A DNA stretch of 64,000 nucleotides from Pelecanus crispus (taxonomy: Eukaryota > Chordata > Aves > Pelecaniformes > Pelecanidae): the NCBI RefSeq assembly GCF_030463565.1, contig NC_134676.1:2032001-2096000 (forward strand), given 5' to 3'. Within the stretch, counting starts at the first letter, position 1. Each line of letters starts with the position of its first letter. The position numbers and the translations under genes were made by a program. Below are positions 38,101 through 51,239 of this stretch, piece after piece. Below the pieces are notes generated by a model that was not told the DNA's origin, searched no databases, and saw only the letters and a list, made by a program, of their open reading frames with translations.

Positions 38101-38632
38101 ACTGTGTGTTTTGGCAGAAGACGCCAGAGCGAGTGAGCATGCACTGCAAACATGTCCAGAAACTCTGGAGAAATGCTTTAAAAAAATCATTTAGTCTTTA
38201 AAAGTGTCAAGGAGGGAATCAGGCCAGACATACAGCGGTCCTACCTAAGCCAGTTTTTAAAGGCGCTGGCTCGGGGAATGGGTTGGTGAAAAGATGCTCC
38301 TCTAAAAAAACTAAAGGCAAAGCTACAAAAAGAAGAGGCTCAAGGAGTGCCGACGCAAAGCAGAGCCACTTTGCGGCAGAATCTTACCGCAGCCTCAGGC
38401 TCTCGACGTCCCAAGCCGCGCAGGAGCCTCGTGGCTGAGATTTCCTCTGCTACCAGCGCAAATTTGCCAGAGCACGCCGGGACACGTGCTGGTGGTGGGC
38501 TGGGTGCCGTGGGGAGAGCAAGGACCAACCTTCAAAGCCTTTGCAAACCTGTTGGGAAACTCTGGCGTTGGCAATCCTGCTTGGAGCTACCTGCCTATCT
38601 CTGTGCTTCTCCAATTCCCGGCTGCCTCTTCG

Positions 38633-39605
38633 TAGAATCATAGAATCATCGAATCGTTTAGGTTGGAAAAGCCCTTTAAGATCATCAAGGCCAACCATTA
38701 ACCTACACTACCAAGTCTACTCTAAGCCAGTCAAGGGTAGACTAGACTAAACCATGGCCCCAAGTGCCACCTCTGCCCGTTTTTTGAACACTTCCAGGGA
38801 TGGGGACTCCCCCACCTCTCTGGGCAGCCTGTTCCAATGCTTGACCACCCTTTCCGTAAAGAAATTTTTCCTAATTTCCAACCTAAACATCCCCTGGCGC
38901 AGCTTGAGCCCACTTCCTCTCGTCCTATCACTAACTACATGGGAGAAGAGCCCAACACCCCCCTCCCTGCCCCCTCCTGCCAGGAGCTGCAGAGCGATCA
39001 GGTCTCCCCTCAGCCTCCTCTTCTCCAGGCTGAACACCCCCAGCTCCCTCAGCCGCTCCCCACCAGCCCTGTGCTCCAGACCCTTCCCCAGCTCCGTTGC
39101 CCTTCTCTGGACACGCTCCAGCACCCCAATGTCCTTCTTGGAGTGAGGGGCCCAAAACTGGGCACAGCATTCCAGGTGCGGCCCCACCAGCGCCAAGCAC
39201 AGGGGCACGATCACCTCCCTGCTCCTGCTGGCCACACTATTCCTGACACAAGCCAGGATGCTGTTGGCCTTCTTGGCCACCTGGGCACACTGCTGGCTCA
39301 TGTTCAGCCGCTGTCGACCAACACCCCCAGGTCCTTTTCGGCCAGGCAGCTTTCCAGCCACTCTTCCCCAAGCCTGTAGCGCTGCATGGGGTTGTTGTGA
39401 CCCAAGTGCAGGACCCGGCACTTGGCCTTGTTGAACCTCACACAGTTGGCCTCGGCCCATCGGTCCAGCCTGTCCAGGTCCCTCTGCAGGGCCATCCTGC
39501 CCTCCAGCAGATCGACACTCCCACCCAGCTTGGTGTCATCTGCAAACTTCCTGAAGGTGCACTCAATCCCCTCATCCAGATCATTGATAAAGATATTAAA
39601 CAATT
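38633..39605 (-). mobile_element. CR1 LINE, 973 bp, in the presumed DCC 3' UTR
   Basis: This is the longest CR1 in the window, in the same orientation as DCC. On the minus strand it starts in the reverse-transcriptase domain at [14 protein letters not shown] and contains the catalytic-box region [18 protein letters not shown]. It continues with [20 protein letters not shown] and [20 protein letters not shown] to the [20 protein letters not shown] end block. The 3' UTR carries GCCTTGATGATCTTAAAGGG and AACCTAAACGATTCGATGAT. The reading frame is shifted between about 39304 and 39460, so no intact protein remains. The 5' end is truncated inside the reverse transcriptase. Confidence 0.96.
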
Positions 39606-42343
39606 CGTTGGGAATTACCAGTTCCCAGTCGCGAGGGTGCACAAACAGCCAGACCGGTATAGGGGATATGATGGTCCTCGCTCCCTGAGAAGTGAAACCA
39701 CAAACCCTATGGCAAAATTTTGGCGGTTATTGATGTCCAGCCCCAAATCATGACATAATCAAGAACATATGCAAGAACAACAAGTGGATTATCCTCCCCC
39801 TTTCCAAAAATTAAAGAGCTTCTCAAAGGGACTGAACCTTTTCCGCAGAAGCGAGCATCTACGCAGTCCACAGACAAAGACGCTGAGCTAGGGAGCGCTC
39901 CGCCTTTTGAACCATTGATATCGCTCTGTTTTTAGGTCTTGGAGAGAAAAAAAACCCCAAAACGGGGGAAAAAAAAGAAAAGAAAAAATGTCTGAAGTAC
40001 ATCCTTTTTTGGCTCCTGTTTTTTTTTCCCCCCACCTGTTTATGGCAGCCCTGTTGTATTGATTAGCTTGTGATCTCCCACGGTAACATCGAGCTTCACA
40101 AGCCCGTGATGTGTTGACAGATTTCTCATTACGTTTTTCTGGGAGTGTCCATGGCTGAGATAGTCACAGGCTATAAATATTCTGACAGCTGAGGAATTTG
40201 TCAAAATCCAAGGAAATTCTCAGCCAAGCTCACTGCAAATAAATAGAGCATCAGCAAAATATAACGTGGAAGATTTATGCTAAAACACTCGTTTGAGTTT
40301 TGCACGTTAGGCAGTTCACACATAAGGTGAAATTTTAAAAGAAATGCCTGCTTACTAATTAGTCAGGAGTTGTGCTAAAGTCATCCGCAAATGAAGGTTG
40401 GGAGTGTCTCCAGGGGCTTCTTAGGACACCACCACCCAAATTTAGTGTCACGTGGCTCAGGGGAGGTGAAGGGTACAGTCCCTTTTTGGCTGTCAAGTGA
40501 AGGTCTGGAAGCAAATTAAAAAAAAAAAACCACCTACCCCAGAACTCAGTGTTTATATGGAATAATTTAGTTTTACTGACAAATGCTGAGCTTAAATTGC
40601 AGCAGAAATTTCTAATTTGTTAAAAAAGGGGGTGGAGGAGCAGCTGCGCCTTGCTTGGGCTGAGCCGATAGGAGTTGTTGCTTCCCGCGGCCAGAGTACA
40701 CGGGGACTCGTTTCGGCGTGGACCTTGGCCCTGGTCTGCAAGCGTTATTAATTTAAATGGGCTGAGCCTGGAAACGGGTACGCTTCAAATGGCCGAAGAA
40801 AGGCTGCGCTCCCGGGAGTGCCAGATCAATCTGCAGACTCTCAGGGGCTTAGCCTTTAAGTCAAAGAGAGATGCCGGAACAAAACGAAGAGGCTGATCAA
40901 TACCGAAGCGCCTGGACACTACAACGGTTTTGCCCAAACCAAACCAAATCCAACTTGCAAACCTCTTTGCGGCTCGTCTTATTTTAGGCAATTTGGGATT
41001 GTTACACACTTGGCCCTGGATTAATATTCCGTGATTAAAAAGGTGCAGTGCGGCTCTTTAAAGTCCTGGGGGCAGTTTCTGTTTCCAGCTATCCTGCTGC
41101 AAATCCAGGATAAGAGATATTTCATAAATGATAAGTGAGAGACAGATTTGACCTTATGTTCCTACTTCAACAATGTCAATCTCTGCAAACATGGACGGGG
41201 AGCTATTCAAAAGCTGCATTAAGCCTTCTTTCTTCGAGTTAAAATGGAGGTAGTGATTTTCTAGGTTCTAACAGCTGAACTGGGTTTTCATCAGGAAAGA
41301 TTTGCGCATTTTATTTTTAGTAGAGGGCTTTTGGTTACAAATCTATCAGAACTGGAAAGCTCAGCCTCCCATGCAAACAAGATTTCCTCACTCTCAAGAA
41401 ATATTTCATTAAAATCTTAGTAAATTGAATAACAAGGCATTTTTAAAGGAGCATTTTCACAAACACACTAGAGTTCCTAATGAAGCATTTGAATCCCTCC
41501 TTAACATCTGATTTCCTTTCCAGCACAGGGCCGTAGAAAATAATCTGAATTATTACTTCTGTTGCAGTGCCATTTTACTCAAAATATTTTATTCGGAGAT
41601 TCACATATAATTACCCACCTAATAAAAGGAGCTATTAGGTTGTAAAGATCCTATCCTTTCCATGCTCTTTTAAAATTATGACCCACTCAAGCTTGAAATC
41701 AAAGGCAGAGCTGAATGGAATAATTCATCTGAAACTCTCTTATTGGGTTTTGCAGCCTCCTAACTGATAAATATGCAAATTAGTTCCCTTTTGGTGATTC
41801 AGCTGCATAAACAGGGATTAACGCTGAATGCAGCTGAAAATTTAGCAATAAAATGTATGCACACAAAATTTAGCCAATTCAACCAGTCATCGTTGTCAAT
41901 AAACACCGTAACAACGCGCCGCAAATGCACTAGGACGAGGGAATCCCTGAAGATGGGTCGCGGTGTCCTGCTGCGCACCGCTCTTTGCTTGCCGTTCTCA
42001 TGGAGCGCTGCCACGACCTCAACCAGGAAATGCTACGCTTGCGGAAAAGCCCTCCTAATTTATCAGTTATTTACCGGCCTCTGTTGTTCTTCCCCCAGGC
42101 TTGCGTCCTGCCCGCGGGAAGCACCCGCTGCCCCTTTGCCTTCATCATCCTCCACCCATCATCACCCCGGGTGGACGGGTCCTCGGATCGGAGCCATCCC
42201 GGGGGATGTGGGGTGGAAGGGAACGGCTCGGGGAAACTTCAGCTCCGTTTTTCTCTCTGCTCTGGCTCACGGTGGCCCCAGCAGCGCTTCCCAATGTCAC
42301 CACAGGGCAGGCTGGCACAAAGGCCACCCATACGCAGACGCGT

Positions 42344-42349
42344 TTTATT
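42344..42349 (-). promoter_or_regulatory. Possible proximal poly(A) signal
   Basis: AATAAA on the minus strand about 850 bases past the DCC stop codon, followed by a GT-rich stretch (TCTGCGTATGGGTGGCC). If used, it would give a short-UTR isoform. Other AATAAA hexamers on this strand occur near 41588 and 41309 with weaker surroundings. Confidence 0.35.
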
Positions 42350-43195
42350 ACAAGCTTAAGCACATAATGACTGCGTGTCAGAGAAGATTGCATATTATGT
42401 CCTCTTTTTGCAAGTGTACACTGGCTGGCTGGCAGCAGGCCACCAATGCAGACTTTTTTTCCTTTTTTTTTTTACATTCCTGGTTCTCTGTTTGCCATAC
42501 ATAAAACATTAACTACGGAGGATTTACAAACGCTTGCTAAAATGGCTGAATTTTACAGCAACTCGCTAATCCCCACCACTTGTGCGAGATGAGTGACGGG
42601 GACGACAAAGGAAATTAGTAATTTGTCTTTTCATTTTGTGCTGTTGGGAAAACTTCCAAATTTTTGGTGTGGTGGTGTGATTATTTGCGATGGGTGTTTT
42701 TGTAGTCAGTAATTACGTATTTTTAAAAAAAAACCCAAATGAGTGACCTACAACACTGTCTCGTTAACGGCGTGGTCTATGTTTAAAAACATACTTGCAT
42801 GAGGTAAGACTAGATCTATACAAAGAGCTACAAACCTCTACGGAGTAAAACATGAGTTAGTCATGACAACTTGAGCTCTACGAAGACTAGTAGATCAAAA
42901 TGAGCAATCCGGCGGCATCAGCTACGACTCCGCGGTGACGACGTCATTCGCCTTGCCACGCTTTCATCGCTTTATGTGCCAGATCTACAGTTCTGTAACA
43001 TTTCCGTTATTACTCTTTCCTTTTTCTTCTTTTTATCATTCCTTTTAGGAATGCAGGATTGCAGGAATCTTCCTGGCACTGAAGGAACGGTCCCGGGATC
43101 AAGATGATTTTGATGGGGTGGTGTCCGTGGGTGGTATGCGTGAAATCCTGGTATGCTGCAATGCTCGGGGATAATTATCGCTTCATCAAGAGCTG

Positions 43196-45230
<2,035 letters not shown>

Positions 45231-45373
45231 GTTCGCGGAGTCCTCCGTCTGCTTGTGGCCCTCTTCTGCGACCTCCGGGGCCGTGGGCACCGAGACAGGC
45301 AGCAGAGGTGACCTGGCTTTCCCTGCCAAGCCAAGGCATGCTGTTTTAACCTGAGCCTTGGGGAGGTTAGGCC
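45231..45373 (-). CDS. DCC: DCC netrin-1 receptor, penultimate coding exon
   Basis: 143 bp: two bases finishing a split glycine codon, then 47 codons. The peptide runs [47 protein letters not shown] and leads into VYEQDD in the last exon. It corresponds to the cytoplasmic linker between the proline-rich P2 region and the P3 tail of DCC. The acceptor is TTTGTTTCTTTTTCCAG and the donor AAC|GTAAGA. Codon phase 1 on entry matches exit phase 1 of the upstream exon (ACAG|GTAAGAG), and phase 0 on exit matches the last exon. The 41-bp minisatellite starts only 63 bases upstream of this acceptor in the transcript. Confidence 0.97.
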
Positions 45374-45436
45374 CTGGAAAAAGAAACAAAAGTCACATTG
45401 AGAACCTGTAGGCACGGCAAAGGGGATTGCAGTGAA

Positions 45437-46033
45437 ATTTGGGGATTATAGGCAAAGTGCAGCTGGTTCTACCATTAATTTGGGGATTATGGCCAAAATG
45501 CAGCTGGTTTTACCATCAATTTGGGGATTATAGGCAAAATGCAGCTGGTTTTACCATCAATTTGGGGATTATGGCCAAAATGCAGCTGGTTTTACCATTA
45601 ATTTGGGGATTATAGGCAAAATGCAGCTGGTTTTACCATCAATTTGGGGATTATAGGCAAAATGCAGCTGGTTTTACCATCAATTTGGGGATTATGGCCA
45701 AAATGCAGCTGGTTTTACCATCAATTTGGGGATTATGCAGCTGGTTTTACCATTAGTTTGGGGATTATAGGGAAAATGCAGCTGGTTTTACCATCAATTT
45801 GGGGATTATAGGCAAAATGCAGCTGGTTTTACCATCAATTTGGGGATTATAGGCAACAATGCAGCTGGTTTTACCATCAATTTGGGGATTATGCAGCTGG
45901 TTTTACCATTAATTTGGGGATTATAGGCAAAATGCAGCTGGTTTTACCATCAATTTGGGGATTATAGCCAAAATGCAGCTGGTGTTACCATCAATTTGGG
46001 GATTATAGGCAAAATGCAGCTGGTTTTACCATT
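45437..46033 (-). repeat. 41-bp minisatellite, 15 copies
   Basis: Fifteen head-to-tail copies. Most are 41 bp; copies 8 (45724-45755) and 12 (45880-45911) are 32 bp through the same 9-base deletion, and copy 11 is 42 bp. Every unit keeps ATTTGGGGATTA (copy 9 has one change, GTTTGGGGATTA) and TGCAGCTGG on the plus strand. Copies 1, 4, 8 and 12 end in CATTA while the others end in CATCA, giving a four-unit higher-order period (about 155 bp) over the last eight copies. The array sits in a DCC intron, ending 63 bases from the splice acceptor of the penultimate exon. Confidence 0.98.
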
Positions 46034-47077
46034 GCTGCTCGTGTTTTCAGTTGTAAATGTACAGTCCCCTTCCTAGACAGACACTGCTTCTTCCTAGAGG
46101 AGCATCAGAGCCAACACAAACACTTTCTAAAAACTCCTCAATTATATGCCATTGGCTCCGCTCCCGAAAGAGGACTCACAGTCGTAGCAGGTTTGCAATT
46201 TTCTGTTGACATTACTTTTTGATGAAGAATGCCCTTTTGCAAAAACAAAAGTTTTCACACGGGAACTTCAATTTTCCTGGGGAAAATACCTACAGACCCG
46301 GTACTCCTGGAAGATAATGAAAACCTGGGCTCCGTGGCCCCTGCCTGGCAGGGAACTGTCAGTTTGACGTTGTGTTTGAGCGAGAAAGCGAGACTGAAGA
46401 GCAGAGAGCAGTGGTCAGGCTCGGGTAATGGCAGTTGTTTCCATGGTTCTCATCTATTTTTGTTTCTAACTCCCTCAAGCTGACAGCAGCCCTCCAGGTG
46501 GGTTACTGAACAAGCTAAACCAAAACCTGTATTTCTACTTTTTAAAAAAAAAAAAAAAAAAAGGTATTTCTTGACTTTTTATCTCAGCTTGGAAGGAGGA
46601 AAAAAAATCAAAATAGATTTATTTTTTTGACAGAAAGGGACTTCCCTTCTTAAACATCTCTGCTGAAACTCCTCCTGCCCACCACACTGAGCCGCACTGC
46701 CGCTCCTCAGCTAGTGTCAGCAGCGGCGCTGTCTGGAGTGCCGCCCTTCAAAGATGCATCGACTGACACGTCTCAGCTCTCTTCTAGAGGAAATTAAAAA
46801 TTCTTTGTCTCTTCTAATGATTCAAAACATCCAAGAATAAAACCTTTGTCCTGGGCAAATGGCCTCCACTCAGCACAAGGTGCCTGGCAAGACCTTGCTG
46901 GAGACGCAAGGGCTGTCAGTCGAAATAGTGGCACACAACACATTGATTTTAAGTACCCTGGGATAGTTTTAAAATTAAAGTTGCCATGCAAAGCCAAACG
47001 GAGATCCTGTATCTCATGCATCATAGATTCAAGGCCAAAAACGGGGATGGCAATGTCAAGCTTTCTTGCTGCCAGAG

Positions 47078-47223
47078 TAGAATCATAGAATCATAGAATG
47101 CTTTGGGTTGGAAGGGACCTTGAGAGATCATCAAGGCCAACCCTCCTGCAGTGAGCAGGGATTGAACCTGTGAACTTGGCATTATTAGCACCATGTTCTA
47201 ACCAACTGAGCTAACCCAGCGGG
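47078..47223 (-). mobile_element. tRNA-Ile-derived SINE with CR1 tail (TguSINE1-like)
   Basis: On the minus strand the head resembles tRNA-Ile. Box A is TAGCTCAGTTGG, the anticodon loop CTAATAA carries an AAT anticodon, and box B is GGTTCAATCCC. It is followed directly by CTGCTCACTGCAGGAGGGTT and a CR1 3' tail ending CAAAGCATTCTATGATTCTA. That tail closely matches the CR1 at 28759. The chimera is about 146 bp. It would be transcribed by RNA polymerase III and moved by CR1 enzymes recognising the shared tail. It is not a working tRNA gene, because no 3' acceptor stem pairs with the 5' end. Such tRNA-Ile/CR1 SINEs are known from songbirds (TguSINE1). Whether this is the same family or a relative needs an alignment. 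Confidence 0.88.
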
Positions 47224-47677
47224 TCAAGTAATCCCGCTTTCCCCTGAAGCTACGGCTTAAACATCCCTGCGACCTGCGTTAAGGCCAAACTCATTCCGGT
47301 GAGCATCTTTGGCACTTCTTTCAGCCACCTAGGTCCCCAAAATTTATTCTTCCCACTTCCTCTCTATCAACACCAAACCACTTTAATCCTACTTGTGCCC
47401 TAAGGCAAGTTTCATGTTCATTTATTTAAATATGCAGTCTCCAGGCCGATACTTGCTTGGCAGGGGGCATCACGGACCAGGGACTGTCAACCCCCCCCAG
47501 CCTCCCCACCGGCTAATGGCAGATCCCCTCTGGCACAGGGGATGACTTTGGAGTCTCACAGGGCAGGCTTCCATCTCCCATGGCACTCGGGCACAATTTT
47601 TATTCTGCTCATTTGACTCCTGTTGAAATCGAGATGATGAATCATAAATAAATAGGTTTTTTTCTACCTTTCCTCCT

Positions 47678-47755
47678 CTATGACCTTCAGCAAGTTCCCT
47701 GCCTTTTTTTCTATTAAGAAAATGTGTACCATAATAATGATAATAACAACAGCCA
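47678..47755 (+). repeat. MIR/CORE-SINE-like 3' scrap
   Basis: TATGACCTTCAGCAAGTTCC, then CTGCC, a T-rich gap, AAAATGTGTACCATAATAAT and GATAATAAC. This matches the order of the MIR 3' end (TGTGACCTTGGGCAAGTCAC, AAAATGGGGATAATAATA). It is short and diverged. Confidence 0.45.
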
Positions 47756-48679
47756 TCGCTGATGGTGCTTATTAGAGGTATTAAAAGGCATCAGCCTCAG
47801 TGAGTCAAGTAGGCTACTGGCCATTGCACCAGAACTGGACCCAGAAAGAGAAAAATGGGTCTCGAGACACTCCAGCCATGAAGTGTACACAGAGCAAGGG
47901 GTGTCCCAAGGACGAGCCACAGCACAGCTTTGTACGAGGATGCCCGTGGCTCTGGAGCCGAGACGCAGGGACCAGGAGCGCGGGAGATGTCTCCATCCAC
48001 GTGGGACGCACACAAGCTCACTCCAAAATCCACGTCCCGGATCAGAAACCCACCCGGTTGCCATGCAAACCCAACCTGTCTTTTTAGGAATCTTAAGTTT
48101 AAACACCTATTTGTTTTCTTCATCACTAGATTCCCACCTGATTCCCTCTCTTTTCTTATATATCATTAACATATCATGAAAGCAATGCTCCTGAGCCTGG
48201 AGCGGCACTGCCTGGAGAATAACTCCAGCGTAGGAAGGCAGGCAGCTGCTGCAGCTGGAGCAGCCACGGCTCTCGCTCCCCAAATCCCAGCAAATCATCG
48301 CAGTCATGACAGCTCTCTGTATCCTTACGTCCCCAGCGACTAGCCAGGAGACAAGAGTTGCAGATTAATTTTCCTGTATTTCAAAGAATTGTGTTTACAT
48401 TTTTAATTAGTTTAAGGCAGAGAAAACACAACGGAGCAGAAGAGAGAACAAAATCCCTCCCGAAATCGAGTTGCCAACAGCGTGTTCATTAAAAGTAAGT
48501 TCCAGTAAAGAGCTGCAAGACGGGGGCAGAGAGGGAGAGACTCACAAACACCCTCTCTGTAAGGCTGAGAATCGCAGATAACTCCCATTTAGATGAAGCT
48601 ATGAAAGTGTGAAAGCGCAATACAAGCTAAAAGAGATCGCCACAAAGATACGCTCACTCTTCCAGCTCCAGTTTAATAG

Positions 48680-49227
48680 TGTCGTGGCTCAGCCCCAGCT
48701 CAGCACCACGCAGCCGCTCGCTCACTGCCCCTGCCCCGATGGGATGGGGGAGAGAATTGGAGGAGTAAGAGTGAGAAACACTCCTGGGGTGAGATAAGAA
48801 CAGTTTAATAATTGAAATAAAGTAAAATAGTAATGCTAATAGTAACAATAAAATAATAATAATATCCAAAGCAAGTGATGCCCAATGCAATCGCTCACCA
48901 CCCGCCGACCGATGCCCAGCCAGTTCCCAGCAGCGATCGCTGCTCCCCGGCCAACCCCCCCAGTTTCCATACTGCCCATGACGCCGTATGGTATGGAATG
49001 GCCCTTGGGGCAGTTGGGATCAACTCTCCTGGCTGTGCCCCCTCCCAGCTCCTTGTGCCCCTGGCAGAGCAGGGGAAGCTGAAAAGCCCTTGCCTGGCAT
49101 AAGCAGCGCTGAGCAACAACCAAACCATCAGCGTGTTATCAACATTCTTCTCCTACTAAATCCAAACCACAGCACTGTGCCTGCTGCTAGGAAGAAAATT
49201 AACTCTGTCCCAGCCCAAACCAGGACA
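48680..49227 (-). mobile_element. Solo LTR of an ERVL-like endogenous retrovirus, 5-bp TSD
   Basis: 548 bp with TGTC...GACA termini, flanked by the perfect direct repeat AATAG (48675-48679 and 49228-49232). In the minus orientation it starts TGTCCTGGTTTGGGCTGGGA and contains CAGCGATCGCTGCTGGGAAC and an ATTATTAAACTGTTCTTATC segment with an ATTAAA poly(A)-like hexamer. It lies in the same orientation as DCC. No gag, pol or env sequence adjoins it, so it is the product of LTR-LTR recombination. A 5-bp duplication fits class III (ERVL-type) integration. Confidence 0.95.
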
Positions 49228-51239
49228 AATAGCTAAAAGACTTCCTTAATAACTGGGCCTTCAAATTTCCCTGTATCTCAGAGTAAGAGTAGAAGACACA
49301 GCTACGCCCAAAGATTCTATGATTCCATCTTCTAGGCGCTGCACATGCAAATCGTTTTTTAAAAAAAGGAAATGTTTTTCTCTTCCATTTCTTAATAAAA
49401 AAAAAGCTTATTTCCCAAGAAGAGTGTGAGTGTGTGGGGAGAATAGGCACACACTGACACTCGAAACGTGCACCCAGCAGTTACACACTGAGAAACTCAA
49501 GAGCCCGAGTCTAAAACACAACGCCATCACAGGCAAATTAACTCTAAGCTGCCTGGCGCACAGACCACAGCTTCTAAACGCTGGTTTCCCCCCCGCCCCC
49601 CCGGTGCTTTGAAAACACCTGCAGCGCTCGGCAAAGAAGTAAACTGCAGCTGTGGCCGCTGCAGCTGGCAGCTGTGGCGGTATTTCTGGTTTAGTAGCAC
49701 TCCTATAGCCTGCTAAAGAGAGATTTATCCGATTCCTGTCACAGGGAATCTGGATTGCATCCTGGGACATCAATGTGACACGAAGAATAAATAATAAGAC
49801 ACAGCCACTGCAGAAAATTGCATCCATGCTGTTTATCGGTTAGATAATGGACCCAAATCGGCTTTTTTTATACAAGTGACTTTGCGTTGCGACTTGTTTG
49901 ATTTTCATGGGCTGGTGGAGAAGTAAACATTTGATGTGGCGGTGAGGAGCTCATGTGAAATGCAGAATATGTTGCTATTGTAATCTTCTAAATCCCGTGG
50001 TAAAAATCATGTTTCTCATATGTAACTCATTAATTGTAGTAATTGGACTTAAAGACCCACTTTCCTGCACAAAGACAGATGTTCCCTCCTGGATATTGTT
50101 AATGAGAAGCCGTAACGATGATTAGTAAGTTCAGTTTGTGCATCTTTTTGCCCTTTAGCTCACAAAAGCAACAGGCAAATTGTAATGCTCGTAACTAAAA
50201 TGAAGCTGAGAAAATTTTCCTTACACATAGCTGCATATTTCAAGTTCTTCGGCAAACGTTTTACAGCAGTGACTGTTGTCCAAGGTAACGCTTATAATAT
50301 GTAATTAGTACAACAGTTGAGCCCTCTACCCCAAAGGATGTCAAAAAGACCAAGCAGGCCTCTCGAAGAGAATTCTGGATGCAGAAGGTTGACATGCTAA
50401 GTAAACTAATTTATGCAAATGAGTAGCTAATTAAATTAAAATCACTTTGGTTTCTAATGTTCTCCAACTCAGCGGGAATCTCACAAGTGAAAAAAAAGAG
50501 GAAATCTTGGAACTGGGGCCACAAGAGGCAGAAGATGCCAATACCGATCCGGTGTAACTCTGAGCAGCCCCGGCATGGATTTACTGTTTAAAAGTTTCAT
50601 TTTCTCAGCAGGGTTATTAAACACTTCATTGGCTCATTAGTTAGATGATATATGGCTACCAGGTGCGAATCCCAGCTACCGCTGCCTCTCCGAGGCCCAC
50701 ACTGAGCTCACTGCTGCATCATCCTTGGCGTTTCAGGAACCCCGCATGTCAGCGCAATCCTGCGCCAAGTCAAAAAGAAGCAGTTTTCTAAATCTATAGG
50801 CATTTGTGCATATCAGGCCATACGTTATCATGATGGACACCAAGTAAAACCAATATAGCATCCATCCTCTCGATAGCAACACTTTGGGACAGCTACTTGG
50901 CATTATTTTATTTTGAGATATGTCAAATGGGACGTGAGATGAGGTACTCGGCCACGGAAAAACAGCCCATTTCAGGGAGAGGGCTCAGGGCTTCTGCTGT
51001 TCACGTTGCAGGGTTTCCAAAGGCCAGTCCCTGGCAGCAGGGAGCACAGTGAGGTGGAAACTCGGAAAGTGTCAAAAAATGCTATGTTAGCACTCAATGG
51101 ATCTAGGGTCTGTATCAAGCTTGAAGACCAAAAATTGAAGACCAAAAATTCTTGCGTGGTTCATGTGTCACAGGCATTCTGGGGGATGATGCAAAACAGT
51201 GACATGGAAACAAAGAGTTGAAGTGGAGAAAATGGAGAT

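Larger units (their letters stand above)
36495..43195 (-). other. DCC: Presumed 3' UTR of DCC
   Basis: This is the stretch between the DCC stop codon (TAA at 43196-43198, read on the minus strand) and the first strong pair of poly(A) signals I judged convincing. It has no supported open frame on the minus strand other than CR1. It holds a CpG-dense patch (about 36990-38100), a G-run tract (37212-37234), a T17/A12 junction near 37587-37615 and a CR1 insertion in the sense orientation (38633-39605). Without the CR1 the UTR would be about 5.7 kb. Long 3' UTRs are usual for DCC and other neuronal genes. The exact end, and use of the nearer signal at 42344, are inference. Confidence 0.55.

Noticed and set aside
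39304..39642. Reverse-transcriptase-like frame as a possible host or viral gene
   Set aside because: It is continuous with the CR1 tail at 38633 and shares its consensus. The frame is broken, so it is a dead CR1 copy.
41773..42504. 243-codon plus-strand open frame
   Set aside because: It lies antisense to the presumed DCC 3' UTR and has no recognisable domain. Composition changes abruptly along it, and overlapping frames are open in the GC-rich half. It is most likely chance.
45437..46033. Array considered as a CRISPR array
   Set aside because: There are no unique spacers between repeats. The units are head-to-tail in a vertebrate intron, so it is a minisatellite.
46540..46562. A18-A20 runs here, at 55529 and T22 at 32940 as possible processed pseudogene tails
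   Set aside because: No gene body or target duplication was recognised beside them. Birds lack active L1 machinery, so processed copies are rare.
49310..49335. GATTCTATGATT motif resembling a CR1 terminus
   Set aside because: Only about 15 bases match and no CR1 3' UTR adjoins it. It is too short to call.
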